This document shows, in pieces, positions 1 through 6,261 of a DNA stretch of 20,562 bases. The notes under the pieces were generated by a model. The model saw nothing but the letters and a program-made list of their open reading frames with translations, did not search any database and had not been told where the DNA came from. The translations under genes were made by a program, and so were the position numbers. How positions within the stretch are numbered: the stretch's first letter is position 1; each line of letters begins with the position of its first letter. Origin of the DNA: JAENVT01 sp031424145 (GTDB lineage Bacteria; Actinomycetota; Acidimicrobiia; Acidimicrobiales; Ilumatobacteraceae); NCBI GenBank assembly GCA_031424145.1, contig JANPGV010000120.1:1-20562 (forward strand). The letters run 5' to 3'.

Positions 1-690
1 GGCCCGGCCGCGCACGACCGGGTCGTCGATCGACATCGCGTCGTTCAACGTGGCGGTGCGCAACGGCCCGATCACAGCCTCCGCTTCGGTGCATTCTGCG
101 ACGCGCTTGGCGTATGCACTGTTGACCAGAGCTCGCTGGGCGACGAACTGCACGACGACTTCGACATCGTCCGGAATCCTGACCGGCGCGATCGTCACAT
201 CCCCGCAGTCGATGAGCAACGCATGACCCGCAATCCCTGCAGCGATGACCAACTGGTCCATGATCCCGCACGGCACACCGGACGCCCTGATCTCGGCGCG
301 CCTGCATAGTTGGGCGAGGCTCAGAGCGTCGCCTTGGAAGTTCAGTGCCAGGGCCACAGCCAACTCGAGCGCGGCGCTGCTCGACAGTCCTGCACCGATC
401 GGTATGTCGGTGTTGACGGTGCCGGTGATGCCGACGCATGGCGCCATCTCCGCCACGACTCCGGCGACGTACTTTGCCCACGAAGGTTGAACCGCGTGGG
501 GATCGTCGATCAACAGGTCGAGCTCCGCGGCTTCAGCTTCGTCCTGCGAGTGCAATTCGATCGTGGCGGTCGGGATCCCGCGAATCTCAGTCCAACGGTC
601 GATCGTCATGGGCAACACCATGCCGCCCGTGTAGTCGGTGTGATCACCGATCAGGTTGACCCGACCCGGAGCGCGGACATGAATCCTCAT
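1..690 (-). CDS. galK: Galactokinase (GHMP kinase), C-terminus cut by window edge
   Basis: Galactokinase phosphorylates galactose at C1 with ATP, the first committed Leloir-pathway step, in the cytoplasm. Translating the minus strand from the ATG at 690 gives MRIHVRAPGRVNLIGDHTDY, the galactokinase signature (GRxNLIG[D/E]HxDY) at residues 8-20. The GHMP ATP-binding motif PIGAGLSSSAAL follows at about residue 100, then a CGIMDQ motif. The reading frame is open to base 1, so about 230 residues of a protein usually near 350-390 are present; the C-terminal GHMP motif is off the window. The start is 10 bases after the stop of the oxidoreductase upstream, with GAGGA-like pairing before it, so the two genes are probably co-transcribed. 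Whether the sugar is galactose or a related hexose cannot be read from this part. Confidence 0.9.
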   Translation of the reverse strand, partial: MRIHVRAPGRVNLIGDHTDYTGGMVLPMTIDRWTEIRGIPTATIELHSQDEAEAAELDLLIDDPHAVQPSWAKYVAGVVAEMAPCVGITGTVNTDIPIGAGLSSSAALELAVALALNFQGDALSLAQLCRRAEIRASGVPCGIMDQLVIAAGIAGHALLIDCGDVTIAPVRIPDDVEVVVQFVAQRALVNSAYAKRVAECTEAEAVIGPLRTATLNDAMSIDDPVVRGRA

Positions 691-700
691 GAAGAGATCC

Positions 701-1600
701 TCATGCAAGCTTCAACGCGGCGCTGAACCGCTCGAGGAGATCGACGTCGAACGGGGCACGAAGGGAGATGTTCAGCTGGTCGGCGCCGGCGTCGACGTAC
801 TGGCCGATGCGGTCGAGGATCTCGTCATCTCGACCGGTCAGAACTCCCGGCCGCACGAAGTCGGCGATCGCGCCGAACTGATGACGAAGGTTGTCCTCAT
901 CGGACGCAATTCCGAGATTCACCGCGCAACGAATCTCAGCGGGATCTCGTCCCACCGAGTCGCAGAAGGCATGCAGCACCGACCGCTTGTGGGCGAAGAC
1001 GTCGGGACCTATGAAGGGAACGTTCCAGCCATCGGCGTGCTTCGCAGCGATCTTCAAGGTTCGCTTCTCGCCTCCGCCTCCGATCCAGATCGGCAACTTC
1101 GTCTGCACCGGCCGAGGTTCGTTGCGAGCGTCTGTCAGCGTGAAGTACTTGCCGGCGAAGTCGGTGACGTCATCGTGCAGCAACCCGCGAAGGCACTGAA
1201 TTCCCTCCTCGAGTTGGTCGAGGCGAACCTTCGGGCCCGGAAATTCGATGCCGTAGGCGTCGTACTCGACCTTGGCCCAGCCCGCACCGATGCCCATCTC
1301 GGCGCGGCCACCGGACAGCAGGTCGATCGCGGTGATGGCCTTGGCCAGGACCGCTGGATGCCGGTAACCGATGGAGTAGACCAACGATCCGCATCGCACC
1401 CTCGACGTCGTGCACGCCAGCGCGGCGTGCATGCTGACGGCCTCCAGGCACGCTGCGTCGTCCGGTTTGCCGGTCGCACCGTAGAAGTGGTCCCAGACAG
1501 AGATCCATCCGAACCCGAGGTCCTCGACCCGTTGCCACACGGTGCGCAGTTCGTCGGGCGTCGTGTGCTGCAAGCCGACATGGACACCGAACAACGTCAT
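701..1600 (-). CDS. LLM class F420-dependent oxidoreductase
   Basis: A 299-residue luciferase-like TIM-barrel flavoprotein. Typical family segments are visible: an N-terminal GVHVGLQ strand, ISVWDHF near residue 34, and GYRHPAVLAKAITAIDLLSG followed by GRAEMGIGAGW at 79-109. In actinobacteria these enzymes mostly use coenzyme F420 for hydride transfer; the substrate cannot be predicted. The open frame extends upstream to 1792, but that part runs antisense into the CoA-transferase gene and lacks family character. I chose the ATG at 1600 because the protein then begins exactly where the barrel begins and a TACTTT -10 box sits 6 bases before it, as for a leaderless mRNA. It is divergent from the gene at 1665 and upstream of galK. 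Family call is firm; F420 rather than FMN use is inferred. Confidence 0.88.
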   Translation of the reverse strand: MTLFGVHVGLQHTTPDELRTVWQRVEDLGFGWISVWDHFYGATGKPDDAACLEAVSMHAALACTTSRVRCGSLVYSIGYRHPAVLAKAITAIDLLSGGRAEMGIGAGWAKVEYDAYGIEFPGPKVRLDQLEEGIQCLRGLLHDDVTDFAGKYFTLTDARNEPRPVQTKLPIWIGGGGEKRTLKIAAKHADGWNVPFIGPDVFAHKRSVLHAFCDSVGRDPAEIRCAVNLGIASDEDNLRHQFGAIADFVRPGVLTGRDDEILDRIGQYVDAGADQLNISLRAPFDVDLLERFSAALKLA

Positions 1601-1606
1601 GGTGCG

Positions 1607-1612
1607 AAAGTA
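1607..1612 (-). promoter_or_regulatory. Putative -10 box for leaderless LLM oxidoreductase mRNA
   Basis: Minus-strand TACTTT fits TAnnnT and is followed by 6 bases (CGCACC) and the ATG at 1600. No Shine-Dalgarno site lies upstream. The same arrangement recurs at four other genes here. Confidence 0.5.
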
Positions 1613-1664
1613 GTCCAGCGCCGAGCTATGACCGAGATCGGCACATCGTGCTAATGAATGGGGC

Positions 1665-2822
1665 ATGCCAGGTCCCCTCTCCGGATATCGCATCATCGAG
1701 TTGGCCGGCATCGGTCCTGGCCCGTTCGCAGCGATGATGCTGGCCGACATGGGAGCCGAGGTCATCCGCGTCGAGCGCGCCGAAGCAGTCAAGGGCCCGG
1801 CTCCCGAGACGCCGCACTACGACGTATTGCTGCGGGGGCGCCGCAACATCGCTCTCGACTTGAAGCACCCTGAGGCCGTGGCCGCGTTTCTCGATCTGGT
1901 CGAGTCTGCAGACGGTTTGATCGAGGGGTTCCGGCCGCATGTGATGGAACGACTCGGCATCGGACCCGATGTCTGTCTCGAGCGGAACCCGAAGCTGGTC
2001 TTCGGACGAATGACCGGCTGGGGACAATCCGGCATGTATGCCAACGCCGCAGGCCACGACATCAACTACATCTCGCTGGCCGGCGCGCTCGCTCACTTCG
2101 GTCGCGCCGGCGAGTCCCCGGTGCCTCCGCTCAACATGGTGGGGGACTTCGGAGGCGGCGGGATGTTCCTGGCGTTCGGTGTTGTCTGTGCGCTGCTGGA
2201 GGCACAGCGCAGCGGCACAGGACAGGTCGTTGATGCCGCAATGGTGGACGGTGCTGCCGTGCTGATGAGCATGTTCTGGGCGTTCAAGAGTATCGGCCTG
2301 TTCGACGAAGAGCACCGTGGCACCAATTTGCTCGACACCGGTGCACACTTCTACGACGTCTACGAATGCTCCGACGGCGGTTACATCTCGATCGGCTCGA
2401 TCGAGCCGAAGTTCTATGCCGAACTGCTGCGGCTGACCGGCCTCGAGGGTGACCAGGACTTCGCCAAGCAGATGAACAGATCCGAGTGGCCACACCTCAA
2501 GCAACGGCTCGCCGAGTTGTTCGCAACGCGGACGCGCGACGAATGGTGCTCTCTGATGGAGACGACCGATGTCTGCTTCGCTCCGGTCCTGACGATGAGC
2601 GAGGCCGCCCGGCACCGACACAACGTGGAACGGGGAACCTTCGTAGATGTTGCCGGCACGGTGCAGCCGGCACCCGCGCCACGCTTCTCCCGTACAGACG
2701 CGCAGATCGCCATGCCTCCGGCTCACCCAGGCCAACATTCGGCGGAGATTCTCCGTGATTGGGGCTTCGATGCCGCCAGAATTGACGCCTTGATGGCCAG
2801 CCGCGCCGTCGTCGCCGGGTGA
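1665..2822 (+). CDS. CaiB/BaiF CoA-transferase III family, alpha-methylacyl-CoA racemase-like
   Basis: A 385-residue class III CoA-transferase fold protein closest, from memory, to alpha-methylacyl-CoA racemase (MCR of Mycobacterium tuberculosis, AMACR). These interconvert 2R and 2S methyl-branched acyl-CoAs so that branched chains or sterol side chains can enter beta-oxidation. The start MPGPLSGYRIIELAGIGPGP and GHDINYISL are racemase hallmarks. The MCR catalytic His/Asp pair corresponds to H131 (in GHDINY) and D161 (in VGDFGGG), with E247 in the SIEPKFY segment. The C-terminal PAPRFSRT segment also fits. Length is normal. The ATG at 1665 matches the family N-terminus; a TAATGA hexamer 7 bases upstream is a weak leaderless -10 candidate. 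The PIG-L gene follows after 34 bases. The physiological acyl-CoA is unknown. Confidence 0.9.
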   Translation: MPGPLSGYRIIELAGIGPGPFAAMMLADMGAEVIRVERAEAVKGPAPETPHYDVLLRGRRNIALDLKHPEAVAAFLDLVESADGLIEGFRPHVMERLGIGPDVCLERNPKLVFGRMTGWGQSGMYANAAGHDINYISLAGALAHFGRAGESPVPPLNMVGDFGGGGMFLAFGVVCALLEAQRSGTGQVVDAAMVDGAAVLMSMFWAFKSIGLFDEEHRGTNLLDTGAHFYDVYECSDGGYISIGSIEPKFYAELLRLTGLEGDQDFAKQMNRSEWPHLKQRLAELFATRTRDEWCSLMETTDVCFAPVLTMSEAARHRHNVERGTFVDVAGTVQPAPAPRFSRTDAQIAMPPAHPGQHSAEILRDWGFDAARIDALMASRAVVAG

Positions 2823-2856
2823 TCCGGGTAAGCGCAATGCACCGAAGGGAGTCCTG

Positions 2857-3654
2857 ATGGGAACGCTTGTGGCCTTTCACGCTCATCCCGACGACGAAGC
2901 GATCAGCACCGGCGGCTCACTCGCCCGCGCGAGCGCCGAGGGTCATCGTGTCGTTCTGGTGATCGCGACCAACGGCGAGTACGGCGAAGTGCCCGAAGAC
3001 CTCACCGAGGGCGAGTCGCTCATCGACCGGCGGCGTGCAGAGACCGAGAAGTCGGCCGCTGTGCTCGGAGTCCATCGCGTCGAATGGCTCGGATACAAGG
3101 ACAGCGGCATGACGGGGTGGGAGCAGAACAGCGACCCGAAGTCGTTCCTGCAGGCGCCTCTGGAGGAGGCGGCGGAGAAGTTGGCGAACATCTTGCGCGA
3201 GGAGCACGCAGATGTGCTGACGGTCTACGACTGGCACGGGAACTACGGACACCCCGATCACATCAAGGTCAACACGGTCGGTCATCGTGCCGCAGAGATG
3301 GTCGGTGTCGAGCGGGTCTTCGAGGCGACGATGAATCGCGATCACATCGTTCGCATGATCGAGGAAGCTCGCAAAGCCGGACAAGTCATCGGCGGCGATG
3401 ACTTCGATCCGAACGCCGGGGCCGATGATGGCAATCCGTTCGGCATGCTCGAGACGGAGATCACCCACGCTGTGGATGTTTCCGGGTACATACACGCCAA
3501 ACGCGAATCACTGCGTGCTCACCGCAGCCAGATCACCGATACCACCTTCTTCCTGCAGATGCCCGACGATGCGTTCACCGCAGGATTCGGGACCGAATGG
3601 TTCATCCTCAAGGGCGCGGAGCCGGGTCTGCGGCCGGGTTGGCTCTTCGAATGA
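2857..3654 (+). CDS. PIG-L family N-deacetylase (MshB/Mca-like)
   Basis: A 265-residue zinc deacetylase or amidase of the PIG-L/LmbE family. The metal site is visible: AHPDDE at residues 9-14 (H10 and D13 as ligands) and GHPDHIKVN at 131-139 (H135 as third ligand). Actinobacterial members include MshB (deacetylates GlcNAc-inositol in mycothiol synthesis) and Mca (cleaves mycothiol S-conjugates for detoxification). The length and the NYGHPDHIKVN wording look more Mca-like, but I cannot separate the two without alignment. A good ribosome binding site (AAGGGAG) lies 5 bases before the ATG. The stop overlaps the ATG of the histidine phosphatase by 4 bases, so the genes are translationally coupled. 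Confidence 0.87.
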   Translation: MGTLVAFHAHPDDEAISTGGSLARASAEGHRVVLVIATNGEYGEVPEDLTEGESLIDRRRAETEKSAAVLGVHRVEWLGYKDSGMTGWEQNSDPKSFLQAPLEEAAEKLANILREEHADVLTVYDWHGNYGHPDHIKVNTVGHRAAEMVGVERVFEATMNRDHIVRMIEEARKAGQVIGGDDFDPNAGADDGNPFGMLETEITHAVDVSGYIHAKRESLRAHRSQITDTTFFLQMPDDAFTAGFGTEWFILKGAEPGLRPGWLFE

Positions 3655-4202
3655 CCCGGCTGTACCTGGTTCGCCATGGAAGGGCGTCTGCTGGTTGGGA
3701 CACCGATCCTGACCCTGGCCTCGACGAGATCGGCGTGCGTCAGGCAAAAGACGTCGCTTCCCGCCTGGCGCCACTCGGCCCGCTGCCGATCCTGACGAGC
3801 CCGTTGCTTCGCTGCCGCGAGACCTCCGCTCCACTGGGCCGTGCGTGGCATGTCGAACCCCGCGTCGAGAACGCTGTCGGCGAGATCCCCTCTCCTGAAG
3901 GCGTGGACATGGCGGATCGGATCAATTGGTTGCGGGTCGCGATGCGGGGCTCGTGGGGCGACCTTGAACCTCGGTTCGTCGCGTTCCGTGAACAGGTGGT
4001 GCAGTTCCTCGGCGGCTGTCGCGCAGACTCGGTCGTGTTCAGCCACTTTGTGGCCATCAACGCAGCCATCGGTGTAGCACTCGGCGACGATCGCCTGGTG
4101 GTTCGCAGCCTCGACAACTGCTCGGTGACCATCGTCGACATCGTGGATGGCACATTACAGCTTGTTGAAAGTGGCCACGAAGCCGACACCTTGATCAGGT
4201 AA
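3651..4202 (+). CDS. Histidine phosphatase superfamily protein
   Basis: A 183-residue branch-2-like phosphoglycerate-mutase-fold protein. The nucleophile motif is LYLVRHGRAS, with R8 and H9. SPLLRCRET at 50-58 supplies the second phosphate-binding Arg (R54), and the second catalytic His is H132 in VVFSHFVAIN, with E73 or E78 as acid candidates. Family members dephosphorylate small metabolites (sugar phosphates, alpha-ribazole phosphate, phosphoglycerates); the substrate is not predictable. The ATG at 3651 overlaps the upstream stop as ATGA and places the RHG motif at residue 8 as usual. An upstream ATG at 3597 would add 18 residues that lie inside the upstream gene and have no family character. 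Confidence 0.87.
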   Translation: MTRLYLVRHGRASAGWDTDPDPGLDEIGVRQAKDVASRLAPLGPLPILTSPLLRCRETSAPLGRAWHVEPRVENAVGEIPSPEGVDMADRINWLRVAMRGSWGDLEPRFVAFREQVVQFLGGCRADSVVFSHFVAINAAIGVALGDDRLVVRSLDNCSVTIVDIVDGTLQLVESGHEADTLIR

Positions 4203-4213
4203 TCGGTACTCCG

Positions 4214-4231
4214 CGTGAGAGACTTCTCACG
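4214..4231 (+). promoter_or_regulatory. Perfect hairpin touching the lipoprotein GTG start
   Basis: CGTGAGA-GACT-TCTCACG is a 7-bp perfect stem with a 4-base loop ending on the first base of the GTG at 4231. It contains the only SD-like GAGAG of the next gene, so it could gate translation or be an operator. It lacks a U-tract, which argues against a terminator. Confidence 0.4.
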
Positions 4232-4965
4232 TGAAGTCGACGCACCTTGTTCCTCTGGTACTCATTGCAGTCGCCGTTGCTGGCTGCAGCAGCGACAAGG
4301 CATCGACAACCGACAGTGGCTCAACGTCTTCGCTGGCCCCGATCGTCACTACCAGCAGCACCGTGCCGGCCTCTACGACGACCACCATCCCTGTCACGAC
4401 GGCGGCGCCGACCTCGACCACCTCGACGACGCCTCCGACGACGTCATCGACCACGACATCGACCACCCTGGCGCCGGGTGCCGAGCTCGTACTGCGGCCC
4501 AACGGGCTCGGCGATGCAGCATTCGGTGCAGACCCGGACGGCGTGATCGCATACGTCAAGTCGATCATCGGGGCGCCAACCGTCGATACGGGCTGGGTCG
4601 ATCCGTTGTCGGTGGGAGCCTGCCCTGGGACGGAGTTCAAACAGGTGTCCTGGGGCGACCTCGTGTTGGAGTTCACGGACCAGAGCAGCGTCACCAGTGG
4701 CCGTCGCCACTTCTTCGCATACCAGTACGGGCCGACGTTCGGAGCCCAGATCTCGCCGGCAGGCCTGAAAACTGACGCGGGCATCGGTGTGGGATCAACG
4801 GTCGCCGAACTGACCGCTACGTACCCGACTGTGGTCGTCAACCCCGGCAACGATTTCGGCGGCCCGAACTTCTTCATCAACGATGGCCTTGCAGGATTTC
4901 TCACCGGCGTGAACCCGACCGATACCGTGAACTCAATCCTGGGCGGCCAGGGCTGTGGTGAATAG
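4231..4965 (+). CDS. Secreted lipoprotein with Ser/Thr-rich linker, function unknown
   Basis: A 244-residue predicted lipoprotein. A short basic start, a hydrophobic stretch (LVPLVLIAVAV) and the lipobox VAGC place the lipidated Cys at residue 19. A low-complexity linker of Thr, Ser, Pro and Ala covers roughly residues 20-80 and probably spans the cell wall. The globular part (about 85-244) starts with LRPNGLGDAAFG and has two Cys (in VGACPG and at GQGCGE), perhaps a disulfide. I do not recognise an enzyme; similar GLG-FG repeats occur in actinobacterial exported proteins of unknown function. The start is GTG at 4231, chosen because it gives an intact signal peptide. The gene follows the histidine phosphatase by 28 bases and may be in its operon. 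Confidence 0.82.
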   Translation: MKSTHLVPLVLIAVAVAGCSSDKASTTDSGSTSSLAPIVTTSSTVPASTTTTIPVTTAAPTSTTSTTPPTTSSTTTSTTLAPGAELVLRPNGLGDAAFGADPDGVIAYVKSIIGAPTVDTGWVDPLSVGACPGTEFKQVSWGDLVLEFTDQSSVTSGRRHFFAYQYGPTFGAQISPAGLKTDAGIGVGSTVAELTATYPTVVVNPGNDFGGPNFFINDGLAGFLTGVNPTDTVNSILGGQGCGE

Positions 4966-5003
4966 CTGTGGTGAGTAGTCGTTGCGAGTAGTGGCTGTGA
5001 GTA
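4952..5003. repeat. Four degenerate 13-bp tandem units
   Basis: Units GCTGTGGTGAATA, GCTGTGGTGAGTA, GTCGTTGCGAGTA and GTGGCTGTGAGTA lie head to tail. The first runs through the end and stop codon of the lipoprotein gene; the last ends 16 bases before the next ATG. Units 1 and 2 differ at one base; units 3 and 4 share mainly the GAGTA end. This could be old slippage or a tandem protein-binding site. Confidence 0.6.
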
Positions 5004-5019
5004 ACCGGGAGGCAATTGA

Positions 5020-5850
5020 ATGAAGCGAATGTTGCCGGTCACCGAACTGGCCCGCGACGAGCGGTTCGCGCGCATGCGCATCGAGGATGCCGTCTTCGAT
5101 CCGAGGAACCTGTCGCCCAGTGCGCAGCGCAACACGTTGGCGCCCACCTACGAAAACGCGACCGACAACGCCCGCGGGTTGATGCATGGGATCTTCGTCG
5201 GTGAAATACAGGCGCTGGAGGGCGCGGGTCGCACCTGTTTCGATTTCGACCTCGGCGACGCAACCGACCAGGCACCACTTGGATTGAAGCTCGACATGGC
5301 CAGGCAGTGCTGGGATGAAGCTCGCCACGTCGAGATCAGCATCAAGCTCGGTGAGCACATGGGATCGGAGATCGGCGAGTTCGGCGAGCAGACCCTTCTG
5401 TACGAGGCAGCGTGCAACCCGGATCCGGTCCTGCGACTCACGGGCGTCAATCGGGCGCTGGAAGGCCTGGCGATCGACGTGTTCAAGACCATGCGCGACT
5501 TCGGCACCGCTCTCGCCGATCCTGTGCTCGAATTCGCCGAGGACTGGATGCTGGCCGATGAGGTGACGCACGTGAAGATGGGCAGCGATTGGCTTCGGCG
5601 GCTGACGGCTCAGGATCCGCAACGCCAGAAGGAGGCGCTCGACTTCCAGAAGGCTGTCGACAAGCTGTTCAGCTTCGGCGGGTTTCGCGGCGAGCGCGAG
5701 GAAAACCCGGTGCATCTCGCCCGCAACTTCCGTCGCCTCGCTGGGTTCTCCGAAGAAGAGATCAGCGAGCTGGTCGACATCGCCGCCAGTGCGTTTCAAG
5801 AGGCGCAGTCGCAACAGGCAACGCGGGCTGAACTGGCCACACAGGGCTGA
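5020..5850 (+). CDS. Ferritin-like diiron-fold protein (DUF455-like)
   Basis: A 276-residue, mostly helical protein with the spacing of a ferritin-like four-helix diiron site. Candidate ligands are E62 or E67 (in GEIQALEGAGR), E100 and H103 (in DEARHVE), E148 (in RALEGLAIDVF) and E181 and H184 (in DEVTHVKMGS). The pair of ExxH motifs on helices 2 and 4 is the usual diiron pattern. From memory it resembles DUF455 (PF04305), whose reaction is unknown; some relatives are tRNA- or redox-modifying oxygenases. The ATG at 5020 has a strong SD, GGGAGG, 7 bases upstream. Its stop lies within the start region of the next membrane-protein gene, so the two are probably coupled. Confidence 0.78.
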   Translation: MKRMLPVTELARDERFARMRIEDAVFDPRNLSPSAQRNTLAPTYENATDNARGLMHGIFVGEIQALEGAGRTCFDFDLGDATDQAPLGLKLDMARQCWDEARHVEISIKLGEHMGSEIGEFGEQTLLYEAACNPDPVLRLTGVNRALEGLAIDVFKTMRDFGTALADPVLEFAEDWMLADEVTHVKMGSDWLRRLTAQDPQRQKEALDFQKAVDKLFSFGGFRGEREENPVHLARNFRRLAGFSEEEISELVDIAASAFQEAQSQQATRAELATQG

Positions 5851-6233
5851 TCGATCTGAGCGCTGTAGCGGTACGCGACTTCCACGAGAACTTCGCCTGG
5901 TTCGTCATCATCGGAAACGCCCTGGCCGGGGCGTGGGCGTTGTCCGCGAACTGGTTGCCGCAGCTTCGTACCCGTGCCCTGTGGTGGTTCGTCGCTCTCG
6001 CTGAGCTCACCGTGTTCGTGCAGGTCACGCTCGGCGTGATCCTCGTGAACAAGTACAAGTTCCGCTTCCCGAAGTTCCACGCCTTCTACGGGTTCGTGGC
6101 GATCATCGCCGTCGCCATCATCTACTCCTACAGGGTGCAGATGAGACACCGCCTGTACCTGCTGTACGGCTTGGGGAGCCTGTTCATCGCTGGGTTGGGA
6201 ATTCGGGCGATGTTGGTCGGCCAACTCCGCTAG
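5847..6233 (+). CDS. Small four-helix membrane protein, probable CTG start
   Basis: A conserved-looking hydrophobic protein of unknown function. Four membrane segments are visible: FAWFVIIGNALAGAWAL, ALWWFVALAELTVFVQVTLG, FHAFYGFVAIIAVAIIYSY and LYLLYGLGSLFIAGLGIRAM, separated by basic loops (KYKFRFPK, RVQMRH). The frame is open from 5832, but the first ATG/GTG/TTG is a TTG at 5940, which would delete helix 1. The likely start is therefore CTG at 5847 (overlapping the upstream stop as CTGA) or CTG at 5856 (ACAGGG at a normal distance). This gives 125-128 residues. It is coupled to the ferritin-like gene. The coding call is good; the start is uncertain. Confidence 0.68.
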   Translation: MIDLSAVAVRDFHENFAWFVIIGNALAGAWALSANWLPQLRTRALWWFVALAELTVFVQVTLGVILVNKYKFRFPKFHAFYGFVAIIAVAIIYSYRVQMRHRLYLLYGLGSLFIAGLGIRAMLVGQLR

Positions 6234-6261
6234 CCCCAGTTCGGGTAGACGCGGCGCGACC

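Noticed and set aside
1..690. RVNLIGDHTDY instead of the commoner RVNLIGEHTDY in galactokinase
   Set aside because: Asp is allowed at this position in the galactokinase signature, so it is not unusual.
689..1654. 321-residue plus-strand open frame
   Set aside because: Antisense to the LLM oxidoreductase, with no recognisable domain.
1601..1792. N-terminal extension of the LLM oxidoreductase from 1792
   Set aside because: The extra 64 residues overlap the divergent gene antisense and precede the natural start of the barrel and the -10 box.
1626..2837. 403-residue minus-strand open frame opposite the racemase-like gene
   Set aside because: It is the antisense shadow of a high-GC gene: Arg/His/Gln-rich composition, no motifs, and the plus strand encodes a clear AMACR/MCR relative.
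4320..4480. Thr/Ser/Pro repetitive coding stretch as a possible repeat element
   Set aside because: It encodes a cell-wall linker behind a lipobox, is common in actinobacterial lipoproteins, and has no regular unit length at the DNA level.
5940..6233. 97-residue version of the membrane protein starting at TTG 5940
   Set aside because: It would remove a clear first transmembrane helix encoded just upstream in the same frame.
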